A program made the translations under genes and the position numbers. The notes beneath the pieces were generated by a model. The model was not told the DNA's origin. It ran no database searches and worked only from the letters and a program-made list of their open reading frames with translations. A stretch of DNA of 64,000 nt from Siphonodentalium dalli (lineage: Eukaryota > Mollusca > Scaphopoda > Gadilida > Siphonodentaliidae): NCBI GenBank assembly GCA_032622095.1, contig CP136066.1, positions 190,766,816 to 190,830,815 on the forward strand, in the 5' to 3' direction. This document shows, one piece after another, positions 1-9,150 of this stretch; within the stretch, counting starts at the first letter, position 1, and every line of letters starts with the position of its first letter.

Positions 1-999
1 GCTTCGAAGATTCCCTTTGTTTATAATATCGTCTATTGCGGTACCTGTTGGATGACATGCAGAGTGCCAATTCGGAGATTTGGAGGTAACCGTGAACTTG
101 AATTCCTTGTCATGAAGTTTTTTGGTTCTCTGAAGATTTAAAGTTTACAGCTTTAACTAAAAAAATTGCAAACTTCAAAAATTGACTATATGTCTATGCA
201 ATCCGGAGTGCACGGCCAAGCAACAAGCTCAGAGGATTTGGAAGCGGATCGGAAAGACAAAGATCAAAAGGCGTAAAACCTGATGGCGATAGTGACATTA
301 CTAGTAAGACTAAGAGTGATGGCCGAGGTCTAGGAGCTGAACGACAGAAGTATATGAGGAACATCTTCAATTGAAGAAATGGAGAAAGAACTTGTGTATA
401 CAACAGCAGCAAAAAGTGCAGGCAGGTGACTTGACTGAGTAAATGATTTCTTGCACACATCACATTGATACGGGCATTCTCCATTGTGGATCATCTTATG
501 TATAGTCAGGATAAACAACCCGGCAATGTGTGGGCCGTCTTGTGATTCGTCAGCTTATTTGACCAATTAAATGAGTAAATTATTTTTCTCGCACACATCA
601 CATTGATACATTGGAAATCTCGTTTTTAAAATGTTACTGAACATTTTACTCAACCGCAGTTTACATATTTACATACCACCAAACAACGTTGACTAAAGTG
701 ATGAGTAAACTATTTCTACTCAACGAGTTGAGTAAAAAATTCACCCGACACTGAACGTGAAATCGCTCAACAACAGATTGATTTTTTTCAACAGTTGACT
801 GAAAATGTAGCTTTCTTGATTAAGAAAAGGTGTTGGCCCGGAATATACATGTATGTTGGCCTGAACTGGATGATATATCCAACGAATCAGACTTGAAAAT
901 ATTGTGAAATTCGCGATATAATATAATAACATGATTTTGGATGGCATTATGGTTTAGTAACGTGTTTAGTAGACGTTTTGAATAATATTTTCAGTGTGT
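1..999. repeat. 3' flank of zinc-finger array A1 with relic fingers
   Basis: Repeated at 33562-34560 and 55747-56745. On the minus strand one recognisable finger survives near 415-500 ([13 protein letters not shown]), then runs out of frame into non-finger sequence. A second relic lies near 560-620 (TGTGATGTGTGCGAG in reverse complement). The rest is AT-rich with scattered ACTCAAC and GAGTAAA words derived from finger DNA. No intact gene is seen. Confidence 0.7.
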
Positions 1000-2107
1000 G
1001 GATCCTCTTATGTTTCGTCAGGTAACTCGACTCAGTAAATGATTTATAGCACACATCACATTGGTACGGGCGATCTCTAGTGTAGATCCTCTTATGAATA
1101 GCCAGGTTACCCGACTGAGCAAATCATTTTTCTCACACATCACATTGATATGGGCGATCTCCAGTGTGGATCCTCTTATGTATAGTCAGGGAACTCGACT
1201 GAATAAATGATTTCTTGCACACATCACATTGATACGGGCGATCTCCCGTGTGGATCATCATATGACTCTTCAGTTTACCCGACTGAGTAAATGATTTATC
1301 ACACACATCACACGGATACGGGCGATGGCACGTGTGAATCATTTTATGTCTCTTCAGACGACTCGAGAGAGTAAATGATTTATCACACACGTCACATTGA
1401 TACGGGCGATCACCAGTGTGGACACTCTTATGGTTCGTCAGGTGGTCCGACCGAGTAAATGATTTCTCGCACAGATCACATTGATACGGGCGATCTCCCG
1501 TGTGGATCCTCTTATGATTTGTCAGGTGACTCGACCCAGTAAATGATTTATCGGACACATCACATTGATACGGACGATCACCAGTGTGAATCATCTTATG
1601 TATAGTCAGGGAATTCGACTGAATAAATGATTTCTCGCACATATCACATTTATACGGGCGATCTCCAGTGTGGATCCTCTTATGATTCGTCAGGTGACTC
1701 GACCCAGTAAATGATTTATCGCACACATCACATTGATACGGACGATCACCAGTGTGAATCATCTTATGTATAGTCAGGGAATTCGACTGAAAAAATGATT
1801 TCTCGCACATATCACATTTAAACGGGCGATCTCCAGTGTGGATCATCTTATGATTCGTCAGGTGACTCAAGAGAGTAAATGATTTATCGCACACGTCACA
1901 TTGATGCGGGCGATCACCAGTGTGGACCCTCTTATGGTTCGTCAGGTGGTCCGACCGAGTAAATGATTTCTCGCACAGATCACATTGATACGGGCGATCT
2001 CCCGTGTGGGTCATCATATGCTACTCGACTGAGTAAATGATTTCTCGCACAAATCACATTGATATGGGCGATCAACAGCGTGTATTCTCTTATGTGACAG
2101 TAAATAT
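1000..2107 (-). pseudogene. C2H2 zinc-finger array A1, 5'-truncated pseudogene
   Basis: The longest open frame (1133-2017) holds ten 28-residue C2H2 fingers of the CDxCxKSF...HLTNHKRIH type with TGDRP linkers, then stops inside the next finger at YQCDV. The sixth complete finger reads CDVSDKS, losing its second zinc cysteine. Upstream, a 10-bp deletion near 2016 (CGTCGTCAGG present in array C) breaks the frame. At about 2107 finger 1 joins sequence that in array B1 lies about 380 bp further upstream, so the leader and start codon are gone. Proteins of this type bind DNA in the nucleus; this copy should not make a normal product. Confidence 0.85.
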
Positions 2108-2253
2108 GCAGATGTGCCCTGCATTCAAGCAGCGGAGGTCGGAATAGAACAATGTGACAATAAAAACTTTACTATTTTAAGAGTTGTTGAGTCTGCAGTT
2201 ATTTCAAACTCACAGTTTATATATTGTATTACACTCCTACGCGCGATTTCCAT
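2108..2253. other. Residual 5' flank of array A1
   Basis: The sequence matches 36730-36860 and 11625-11755, the region upstream of the other arrays. It is cut on the left by the deletion that removed the array A1 start and on the right by the LTR of the mobile element. No coding content is seen. Confidence 0.7.
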
Positions 2254-2461
2254 TGAAAGTCTTGAATCCTCCTAGTCCAGTCGTGGCCTCATCTACAGCA
2301 CAAAGAGCTCGAGGAATCCTCGTGACGTCACCAGGTGAATCTCGGGGTTCCCCGGAAAGTCGGAAATACTCGATCATAGGAACGGCAGGTAGCGGTGACC
2401 TCACCTAATGTTTCCGGGAGAATCTCAAAAGAACCTGACTAATTTACCCATTTCCACAACA
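2254..2461 (-). repeat. Downstream LTR of element copy 1
   Basis: It matches 8917-9150 except for a 26-bp deletion and a few substitutions. On the minus strand it starts TGTTGTGG and ends near GGATTCA or TTTCA. It contains a perfect CRE palindrome TGACGTCA at 2323-2330 and a GAGGAATCCTC palindrome. The outer boundary is uncertain by about 5 bp because the host flank also reads TTGAAA. Confidence 0.82.
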
Positions 2462-2470
2462 CTCTCTCCC
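2462..2470 (-). promoter_or_regulatory. Polypurine tract
   Basis: On the minus strand GGGAGAGAG lies immediately before the LTR start TGTTG, the usual place for plus-strand DNA priming in LTR retroelements. The same tract flanks the LTR in copy 2 (37069-37077). An inverted copy of AACACTCTCTCC lies at 2558-2569, so the tract can pair with sequence about 90 bp away. Confidence 0.6.
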
Positions 2471-3243
2471 GTTTTGATCGAAAAAGGGCGAAATCTTCCA
2501 CTCCAAAATAACTATATTTTATAAATCACCTTGGATGCCCTCGGAGATTTATAAGGTGGAGAGAGTGTTAGCCACTTTTAAGAGTAGCAAGATCCCCAGC
2601 CAAAAAGGGATCGGCGTTAGCGACCCATGGACGTGGTGCCCTTAGTTCACTATGCCCCCAATGATGCATAACAATGAGATACAAGATCTCGGGTTCCGAA
2701 AACCAAAATGGAACCTGACACAAACTGAGCTATCAAGGTTCCCTTGCTATCACAGGAAGGTCCTCTATGTAAAAAAAAACGACTTTCTAACTAATTTCAT
2801 TAGGATCAGTAACTTGCAGATTTTGAAAACAGAATAACGTAACACCTGCCAAGCATCCGCTAAGGTTGGCATTCCCTAATTAAAACCTAAATTATTTTTT
2901 CAAGATCCCCAGCCAAAAAAGGATCGGCGTTAGCGCCCTATGGACATGCTGCACATAGGTTACTATGCCCCCAATGACACCTAACAAAACAGATATAAGA
3001 TCTCATGTTCCGAAAACCAAAATGGAACCTAACACAACCTGATCAATCAAGGTTCCCTTGCGATCACATGAAGGTTCTCTATATAAAATTACTATTTAAT
3101 AATAGCCTGTCTATTGGAAAATAATCTAGCACCCGCCATACGTCCGTTACGGTAAGTGCTCTCCTGGTTCAGAACCTGCCACACATCCATTACGGTAGGT
3201 ACTTTCCAGCTTCTGAACCCTAGGGAATCACCCATACAGGTTT
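2471..3243 (-). repeat. Noncoding 3' region of the LTR element with tandem duplication
   Basis: Two diverged copies of a segment of roughly 190 bp begin near 2589 and 2903 (GATCCCCAGCCAAAAA followed by GGATCGGCGTTAGCG), about 314 bp apart. Shorter repeats of the CATCCATTACGGTAGGT type lie at 3130-3200. No coding content is seen. The equivalent in copy 2 is 37078-37850. Confidence 0.7.
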
Positions 3244-4289
3244 CTAAATCCGGTATATCAGCCGCGCGTTCGCTACGGTTTGATTTAGAATTTCCTCCAT
3301 GCTCTCCCGGCGGATCTTGGCAACGGCTCGAGCCACTTCTCCAATAACCGCAGGGGTGCTGAATTTCCTCTGCCTCAGCATTGGAAAATATGGGGCATCC
3401 GTTTCCAACAACAATCAGTGTCGAGGGATTGCTGCCAGTCCTAGTTGTTGCTCCTGACTAAATACAGAGCACAATCCTGTAACTCCGAAATAGGTGTTGG
3501 GCCTATGGTGCAACCAGGCAAAAACATGTTCGGACACCCCGTGAAGCAATGGAGGTGAATAACCTGATCAATATGAGTTGCCCTCAAAATTTGGATCAGG
3601 GCCATGTTGAGGACATCATGGGACGTCGGGTCGTCTTCCGCCCCACGAATGTGTAATATAATCGGCTTATGTTTGGGCGACCGATCGAGGAGCTCCCCAA
3701 ACATCTTGTCTTGGCGAGCCTTCTCCATCGGGGTAGACGTACAAGTCCGATCTAAGCCGATTTCCCCAACTGCCACTACCTTGTGATGGTACATCAACTC
3801 CATCAGTCTTCCCATTCGGTCCGGCCTTTGGAGCATCCCGTATTTTTTAGGATGGCATCCCACAGCTAGCGGTGGCGATTCCAGATACAAATCCACCTTC
3901 TCGTAGTCTGCCGGGTCACAAAGGACATTGACAGCCCCTATCAGCTGTACTTGAACCTCTGGTTGAACACGGTCTTGCGTCTGCTTGATCAGGTCCACCA
4001 GCGGGGTCGATGGTCTCAATTCGAATGACCTTTGTACCCGGTTGAGATGAAAGTGCGAATCAATCGCTTGTGGGAGGATTTTCATGGGTTCAGTAGCCGT
4101 GATAGACAAAGACCCTGTTTTCTCATCCTGAATGCTTGTCCGTATTGTTGGTACCTGGACGTCACTGACTATTTGTCCAATTGTCGGACATACTTTCTTG
4201 CAAACCGTCAGGGATGAGATGTCGTCACGACTACGTTTAGTGGTCATGCTGGAGACTTGCTGGTTGCCATTGTATTGAACCACGGTCAT
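3244..4289 (-). pseudogene. TatD-family metal-dependent DNase ORF, copy 1
   Basis: TatD enzymes are TIM-barrel, divalent-metal DNases. The landmarks appear in order: DSHFHL (HxH metal ligands), VGCHPKKYG, VVAVGEIGLD (glutamate ligand), IILHIRG (histidine), IHLHCFTG (histidine) and, in a second frame, LLLETDAPYF (aspartate). The first frame (3441-4289, 282 aa) has about 90 non-TatD residues at its N-terminus. The reading frame changes just after HCFTG, at a run of four Gs, and the same change occurs in copy 2. Copy 1 also has a TGA just before LLLETDAPYF (CGA in copy 2). It follows the C2H2-like ORF closely and would end the polycistron. Active-site conservation suggests recent function; this copy is broken. 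Confidence 0.85.
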
Positions 4290-4293
4290 CGTG

Positions 4294-5588
4294 TCAGCCG
4301 CGCCTCCGGTACTCTTTGGTGCGACCGAAACAGTTTTGGCTCGGACAGCGCCTCCGTGCTCTTCGGTGCGGCCCTAATGGATTTTCCAGATGTATTGCTG
4401 CGCCTCCGGTACTCTTCGGTGCCGCCTTAGTGGGTTTGTCCGATGAATTAGCTGCACCTCCGATACTCTTCGGTGCAGTATTGGCTAATTTTGGGGGAGC
4501 TTTAGCTGCACCTCCGGTACTCTTCGGTGCAACTAATTTTGGCTCGGGTTGTTGAAAAGCCGCGATAACCCATGCCGCTGCCACTATGGGCTGATCAGTT
4601 TGATTGGGCAAACTAATTGAAGATGACACGACTTGGGCTACCTGCCACTGCATCTTTTCAATCTTTCCCTTGCGAGACTTTTCTACTGCCTGTTTGACCC
4701 TCCAGGATTCGACCTTTGTATCCATGAAGGTTGCCCTACCCCTTGCATCTGCTTGGTTTAGGGCGATCGAGACCAACTTCCAATGGAACAGGCAGCAGAG
4801 GGAATTTGGTGCTGGTCTCATGTGGAACCCCTCTTGGGGTGCTGAGATTCCCAGGTCATTGGCTATCACGGTCATCAGTCGCTGATAACCCTCCCCCACC
4901 ATTATATCTTTCAATGCATCCGATGCGTTGGACTGTATCCACCTGTTCACCGTTATCAACAACATCTCAAGGGTCTGGAGGTCCGTCTTGGTAGCTCCCG
5001 CTCCCTTAAGAATGTTTCTTCCTAACATGACCATATCCTGGATCATGCAGGTTCTCATAACCTTAGGGGTGGGTTGAAGATCCTCCACCCACCAGGTAGG
5101 GGGGAGGTGATTTCCTCGGACGTGATCCTTGATGTCACTTTTAAAATAAGCTCCACAAGAATAAAGGGGACATCGTTTCATCCCGTTTGTCTGTTGGTCC
5201 CTGTGGATACCCTTCGAGGAACCTGTAACAGACGTAGCCTTCATTAAGCCAGGTGGTTCCCTCTTGGTTGCCTTCGAGGTACCTAGCCTGGAGCCATTTT
5301 CCCGATTAAAATCCCCTTTGGTACTTGTCGGGGGACTTTTTACTAAAGAGGTTTGTTAACCACCTCCTGTGTGACAAACGGTGAGGGAAAAGTATCCCTT
5401 TGGAATAAGATAGCATCTATACTTTCCACAATCTGTTGTGTTTCTAAAGTCGGATTTCCCATTTGATCCTGTCCCGCTGAAATATTTCCCGCGTGACGAG
5501 ACCTAGGGGAAGATGAGCTTATAGCTTTACCCTTCATACTGGCAGGTAAAGGTCCTAAGTTTTGTTGAATCCAGTCAGTGAATGGCAA
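4294..5588 (-). pseudogene. C2H2-like ORF of the LTR element, frameshifted in copy 1
   Basis: Two pieces (5343-5588 and 4294-5244) correspond to one 452-aa ORF in copy 2; one T missing near 5350 splits them. A zinc-finger-like motif CPLYSCGAYF...HVRGNH sits early in the second piece, followed by LPPTWW and a helical region. The C-terminus has APKSTGGAA repeats, fewer than in copy 2. I do not recognise the family; a gag-like nucleic-acid-binding role would be inference only. It lies 6 nt after the proline-rich ORF and just before the TatD ORF. Confidence 0.7.
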
Positions 5589-5594
5589 ATTTTG

Positions 5595-6464
5595 TTAGGC
5601 AATTTCAGTTACCTCGGTATGCCATTGTGTATCACCCCTAGCCATGGCAATTTTATACTGCCTCGAGAGTTCATTTTGAATAACTTGGTAATGCCAACCG
5701 GTAGACTGGAGCATAGCCATGAACCTTGAGGCTGGGCAAATTAGGACTCCCGAATTGGAACTTGATAAAATTGTATATCGGTCCTGTCCCCCAGATTGAT
5801 CTATCTTACCGGAGGGGTCCTCCCAGGGACCTCTTGGGATTAATTTTTCCACGGGATTCCCCAATGGAACTGGCTGAATATCGGATATATCCATTTCACA
5901 CGGTCCACTTTGATGTTCATTGTATGCCGGTGGAATTATTGGTGGATGTGTAAGAGGAAAGGGAATGGTTACATCCGGTCCACTAAGATGCTCTTCGTGT
6001 CCGGGCCCCAATTCCGGAGTGGTTACCGATTGATCCGGACCACTTCGGCATTCAGTATGTGTGTGGGCCGGAGAAAGGGGTAACAATTTAGAACATGCTG
6101 TAAGTTCAGTCCCATTTTGGTTGTCATCATGTGCCTGAACTGAAAAAGAAAGGGGAATAATTGCAGCCGGTCCACTAAGATCTTCTTCGTGTCCGGGCAA
6201 CAATTCCTGGTTGGTTTCCGGTTGACCAGGATCACTCTGATCTTCATCGTGAGCCTGGGCCGGTGAAAGAGGCAGAGGGGTATTTGCCGCCAGGGCACTA
6301 AGATGCTCTTCATGTCCTGACAACAAATTATCAATGTCTGCCACATTCTTACTAATGTCCAACGAGAAGTCCGTACCTGGTAACCAGTCCCTAGGTGCTT
6401 CATCGGCACTGGCTTCCACCTCCATAGCTTCCGAGCCTTCCGTGGAGATTAGCACTGTGCACAT
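5595..6464 (-). CDS. Proline-rich acidic repeat ORF of the LTR element, copy 1
   Basis: An open frame of 289 residues beginning MCTVLISTEGSEAMEVE. The middle has three to four imperfect repeats built on GHEEHLSGP, PLPLSPAQAH and QSGP, rich in Pro, Glu, Asp and His. The C-terminal 60 residues look globular (SSSNSGVLI...FMAMLQSTGWHYQVI). No known domain is recognised. In copy 2 its ATG overlaps the end of the integrase-PHD ORF by 16 nt, and the next ORF starts 6 nt after its TAA. This suggests translation by reinitiation or from a shared transcript. Confidence 0.65.
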   Translation of the reverse strand: MCTVLISTEGSEAMEVEASADEAPRDWLPGTDFSLDISKNVADIDNLLSGHEEHLSALAANTPLPLSPAQAHDEDQSDPGQPETNQELLPGHEEDLSGPAAIIPLSFSVQAHDDNQNGTELTACSKLLPLSPAHTHTECRSGPDQSVTTPELGPGHEEHLSGPDVTIPFPLTHPPIIPPAYNEHQSGPCEMDISDIQPVPLGNPVEKLIPRGPWEDPSGKIDQSGGQDRYTILSSSNSGVLICPASRFMAMLQSTGWHYQVIQNELSRQYKIAMARGDTQWHTEVTEIA

Positions 6465-7508
6465 TTATATTCGTCTACCCCCCCCCTGTTCAGCTGAGAC
6501 ATTAACACACTTACCATGGAACCATTCCATACAATGATCACATTGAATCATAAATTGACCACGGTATGGTTTTCTACAGATACAAAACACTCCGGGCGGC
6601 TTGAGGACACTAACCTCACCTGTATTTTTGAAATGGTCTAAACATTTGTCCAGCCAGGGAGGTAACGTTTTATCATGACATGTTTTTAGTCGGTCATGAT
6701 TAATCACACTAATTGAGGATTTGAAGATAACCTTGAATAAATAAGGTGTGTACACCACCCCAATAATTCCCGGGCCCTTCCAAAATGGGGTTAATTTTCT
6801 GCATTTTCCTTTTTTAGTTGCATTGTCTAACATATAAACAGGGTCCCCCAATTTATATGATGTTTTGCAAACTGTTAGGTCATAATCTCGCTTCATTTTT
6901 CGGGTTTCCGCTTTTAGGTGTTCCCGGGCTATTTTATGACTTCGTTTAATTTCATGCTCAAGGTTCTCGACATATTGTGGGACTCCTTGCTTTGGCAGGG
7001 CATCCTGTTTGAAATTAAACACGAGATCACTGGGATTGTTGACTTCACGTCCCAGCATCAGTTTATTTGGGGTGTGTCCCGTTAGACGGTATACCGATGA
7101 GCGTAGCGCCCCGGCCATTTGAGGGATATGCTGGTCCCAATTTTTCTGACCTTTATCGACAAAACAACGTACGGCATTCATTAACGTTCTGTTTTGGCGT
7201 TCACATTGACCGTTTGCGGCCGGTCGATAAGGGGTCGTACGCGCTTTATGGATCTGGAGTACCTCGCAGACCGAACTGAAGAGTTTACTTTCGAAACACG
7301 GACCCTGGTCAGTAAATATTTGAAGTGGGCAACCAAATCGGGAAAAGAATTCATTTACGGCTGAGCATGCCGCAGTCTCTGCAGTTTGATCAGGAAAGGG
7401 AATGCACTCTACCCATTTTGTGAATTGGTCGGTCATCATGAGGATATATTTATTTCCCTTCTCTGTGAGTGGTAAAGGGCCTATGAAATCTAAATGAACC
7501 CTTTCCAT
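6465..7508 (-). pseudogene. Ty3/gypsy-type integrase core with GPY-like module and truncated PHD finger
   Basis: The catalytic triad is visible: Asp in HLDFIGPLP (residue 7), Asp in FTDQGPCF (residue 67) and Glu in NGQCERQNR (residue 103), the last two separated by exactly 35 residues. A GPY/F-like segment follows ([19 protein letters not shown]). The C-terminus starts a PHD finger (FCICRK, CDHC, WFHGKC), but a length change in a C run near 6480 shifts the frame, and the final CxxC present in copy 2 is lost. Upstream, the frame continues through one TGA (7542-7544) into the H2C2 domain. Integrases of this family insert double-stranded element DNA into chromosomes. Confidence 0.88.
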
Positions 7509-7541
7509 GGGATACCCCGCATGGAAAGTAGTTAGGTTCCA

Positions 7542-7931
7542 TCAGGCCGTTCTAGAGGGTTTTTTGCCTTGGGAGCATTGTGAACACGCCTCTACAAAAG
7601 ATCTTATATCCTCACTGATACCATACCAATAAAATTCACTACGTATTCGTGCCCTGGTTCTACCTATCCCCTGGTGGCCCGAAGCTGGTATATCATGGGC
7701 TAGAGTAAGTAATTCCGTGGCAAATTTGTTAGGAATTTCCAGTACCTGATCAACGCCATTTCTTTTTATTTTAGGAAGGTTGTTTTTCATAAGGAATCTA
7801 TTTCTGTTCAACCACATGTATTTGGAAGCCGGACTACATATAAAAATTTCTCCCTCGGGGGGTTCATTTCCACTTTCCAACCACTTAATGACTGGAGAAA
7901 TATCCGAATCCTCACGTTGAACCTTTCCCAA
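7542..7931 (-). CDS. Integrase N-terminal H2C2 zinc-binding domain
   Basis: The segment LAHDIPASGHQGIG...CSQC gives the HHCC zinc-binding domain that precedes the integrase catalytic core in Ty3/gypsy elements. The preceding part (REDSDISPVIKWLESG) resembles the usual pol segment before integrase. A TGA at 7542-7544 interrupts the otherwise continuous frame to the catalytic domain; the same stop is present in copy 2. It could be old CpG decay or a readthrough site. Confidence 0.85.
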   Translation of the reverse strand: MGKVQREDSDISPVIKWLESGNEPPEGEIFICSPASKYMWLNRNRFLMKNNLPKIKRNGVDQVLEIPNKFATELLTLAHDIPASGHQGIGRTRARIRSEFYWYGISEDIRSFVEACSQCSQGKKPSRTA

Positions 7932-8143
7932 CTCTTCGAGGGAACATTGCTTGGGAGATTAAGATAAATGGCTGCCCACTGATTTTGGGTACCCCTAAAA
8001 TAAGGAATGGCAACCAGATCGTCCCTGTTAAGCACACCCACTCTCTTTCGGCGTTCTATTATCCCCGCCGCTATTCGTGGACCCACCTTTGGTATATCCT
8101 GCAGGTCATAAAAGGATGCGGAGTTAATTAATATTTTACTCAT
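7808..8143 (-). CDS. Helix-hairpin-helix ORF upstream of integrase
   Basis: The N-terminal 50 residues (INSASFYDLQDIPKVGPRIA, then AGIIERRK) match the helix-hairpin-helix fold seen in ComEA and RuvA-type DNA-binding proteins, with the hairpin IPKVGP. A second, weaker motif is DLVAIPYFRG. The last 40 residues overlap the integrase frame in another phase, so the true protein may fuse to integrase through a frameshift or splice near 7930. HhH domains bind DNA without sequence specificity. Confidence 0.68.
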   Translation of the reverse strand: MSKILINSASFYDLQDIPKVGPRIAAGIIERRKRVGVLNRDDLVAIPYFRGTQNQWAAIYLNLPSNVPSKSWERFNVRIRIFLQSLSGWKVEMNPPREKFLYVVRLPNTCG

Positions 8144-8916
8144 CCTGTACCTTCCAGACCAAGAAAACCAAAACGAAAAAGGGAAACAAATAACACAATA
8201 ATGTCGTACAGAAGCAATGTATGATCCTTCGCGTATTGCTCATGTATCAGACATAATTACAAAAAATGAATAACGATCTATCGGACACTTGAAATTCGTA
8301 AATTCGTAATGCTCCGTCACGTGTTGCTCCGGATCCAAATCAATTCACAATACTTATTCCAAAGGGAATGTATGACCACCTTAGCGTACTGCTCAGGTGT
8401 CAGACATTACAAAATATGAATTATCAAAACAAAAACAAAACAAACAAAATATTATCAAGGAGAGAAAAAATACCCACAATACTTTCAAACTGAATCTATC
8501 TGCGTCTGAACGTCCCGCCCCGACGAAGGAGATCAGTTTACAAACTGAACACGGCAGTCACCCATTTTGAAACTACAGGCTAATTTGGGAAAACAAATTT
8601 TCAAGTGCCAATTTTCGCGCCGATATTCAAAAATAGAAAACCACCAAGTCTTCTATTCTAATCCCCGAATATCACCGCGAAAACCAATCCCTATTGCACA
8701 ATTCCCTTCCCAAATCAACCGAAAAAAACATACTAGCCCCAACCAGCAAAAACGGAGAACAAAATAGGTCAACCGCCATTGTGATCAATCTTGAATACGT
8801 GGCCAAAATGACCGCACCGAATTCGGATGGTAAACGACGCCAAATAAAGAATAAATGGGGTTGTGGCTCTATTCTTTATGGAGATGAAAGTACCACGGAT
8901 AAATTAACTCACCTTA
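8144..8916 (-). other. Untranslated leader of the LTR element
   Basis: This lies between the upstream LTR and the first ORF. It has no long ORF on the coding strand and no reverse transcriptase homology that I can see. Two diverged copies of a segment (GTATGATCCTTCGCGTATTG and GTATGACCACCTTAGCGTAC) lie near 8218 and 8370. No canonical tRNA primer-binding site follows the LTR end. Confidence 0.6.
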
Positions 8917-9150
8917 TAAAAGTCTTGAATCCTCCTAGTATTTGTTTGTACGATGAAGAATGCGTCCAGTTGTGGCCACATCTACAGCGCAAAGAGCTCG
9001 AGGAATCCTCGTGACGTCACCAGGTGAATATCGGGGTTCCCCGGAAAGTCGGAAATACTCGATCATAGGAACGGCACGTAGCGGTGACCTCACCTAATGT
9101 TTCCGGGAGAATCTCAAAAGAACCTGACTAATTTACCCATTTCCACAACA
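8917..9150 (-). repeat. Upstream LTR of element copy 1
   Basis: A full-length 234-bp repeat starting TGTTGTGG on the minus strand. It carries the CRE palindrome TGACGTCA at 9012-9019, a candidate promoter element. Near-identity with 2254-2461 implies a fairly young insertion, but older than the segmental duplication, because unit 2 holds the same insertion. Confidence 0.82.

Larger units (their letters stand above)
2254..9150 (-). mobile_element. RT-less LTR element with integrase-PHD and TatD DNase, copy 1
   Basis: Direct terminal repeats (2254-2461 and 8917-9150), beginning TGTTG on the minus strand, flank about 6.5 kb of internal sequence. A purine-rich tract (GGGAGAGAG) abuts the downstream LTR, as in LTR retrotransposons. 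Internal ORFs in order of expression are a helix-hairpin-helix ORF, integrase with PHD finger, a proline-rich repeat ORF, a C2H2-like ORF and a TatD-like nuclease. No reverse transcriptase or RNase H is visible. The element interrupts zinc-finger 5' flank sequence that is continuous at 11735-11775. No target-site duplication is clear; a few host bases seem lost. This copy has extra frameshifts and stops relative to 36861-43805. Confidence 0.85.

Noticed and set aside
741-947. 68-codon minus ORF conserved in five places
   Set aside because: Copies follow the duplicated flanks, no domain is recognisable, and one copy has an internal deletion; it is more likely decayed flank than gene.
2184-2408. 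Plus-strand ORF across the LTR
   Set aside because: It is within LTR noncoding sequence on the opposite strand, with no domain.
4316-4555. Plus-strand ORF opposite the C2H2-like ORF (repeated TVLFGAA)
   Set aside because: It is the antisense shadow of the APKSTGGAA repeat-coding DNA.
8144-8916. Hidden reverse transcriptase upstream of integrase
   Set aside because: No open frame and no recognisable RT motif (such as YxDD) on the minus strand; the region is AT-rich leader.
2254-9150. Ginger or Polinton/Maverick DNA transposon
   Set aside because: The termini are direct repeats starting TGTTG with a polypurine tract, not terminal inverted repeats. No DNA polymerase B, OTU or Ulp1 domain is seen.
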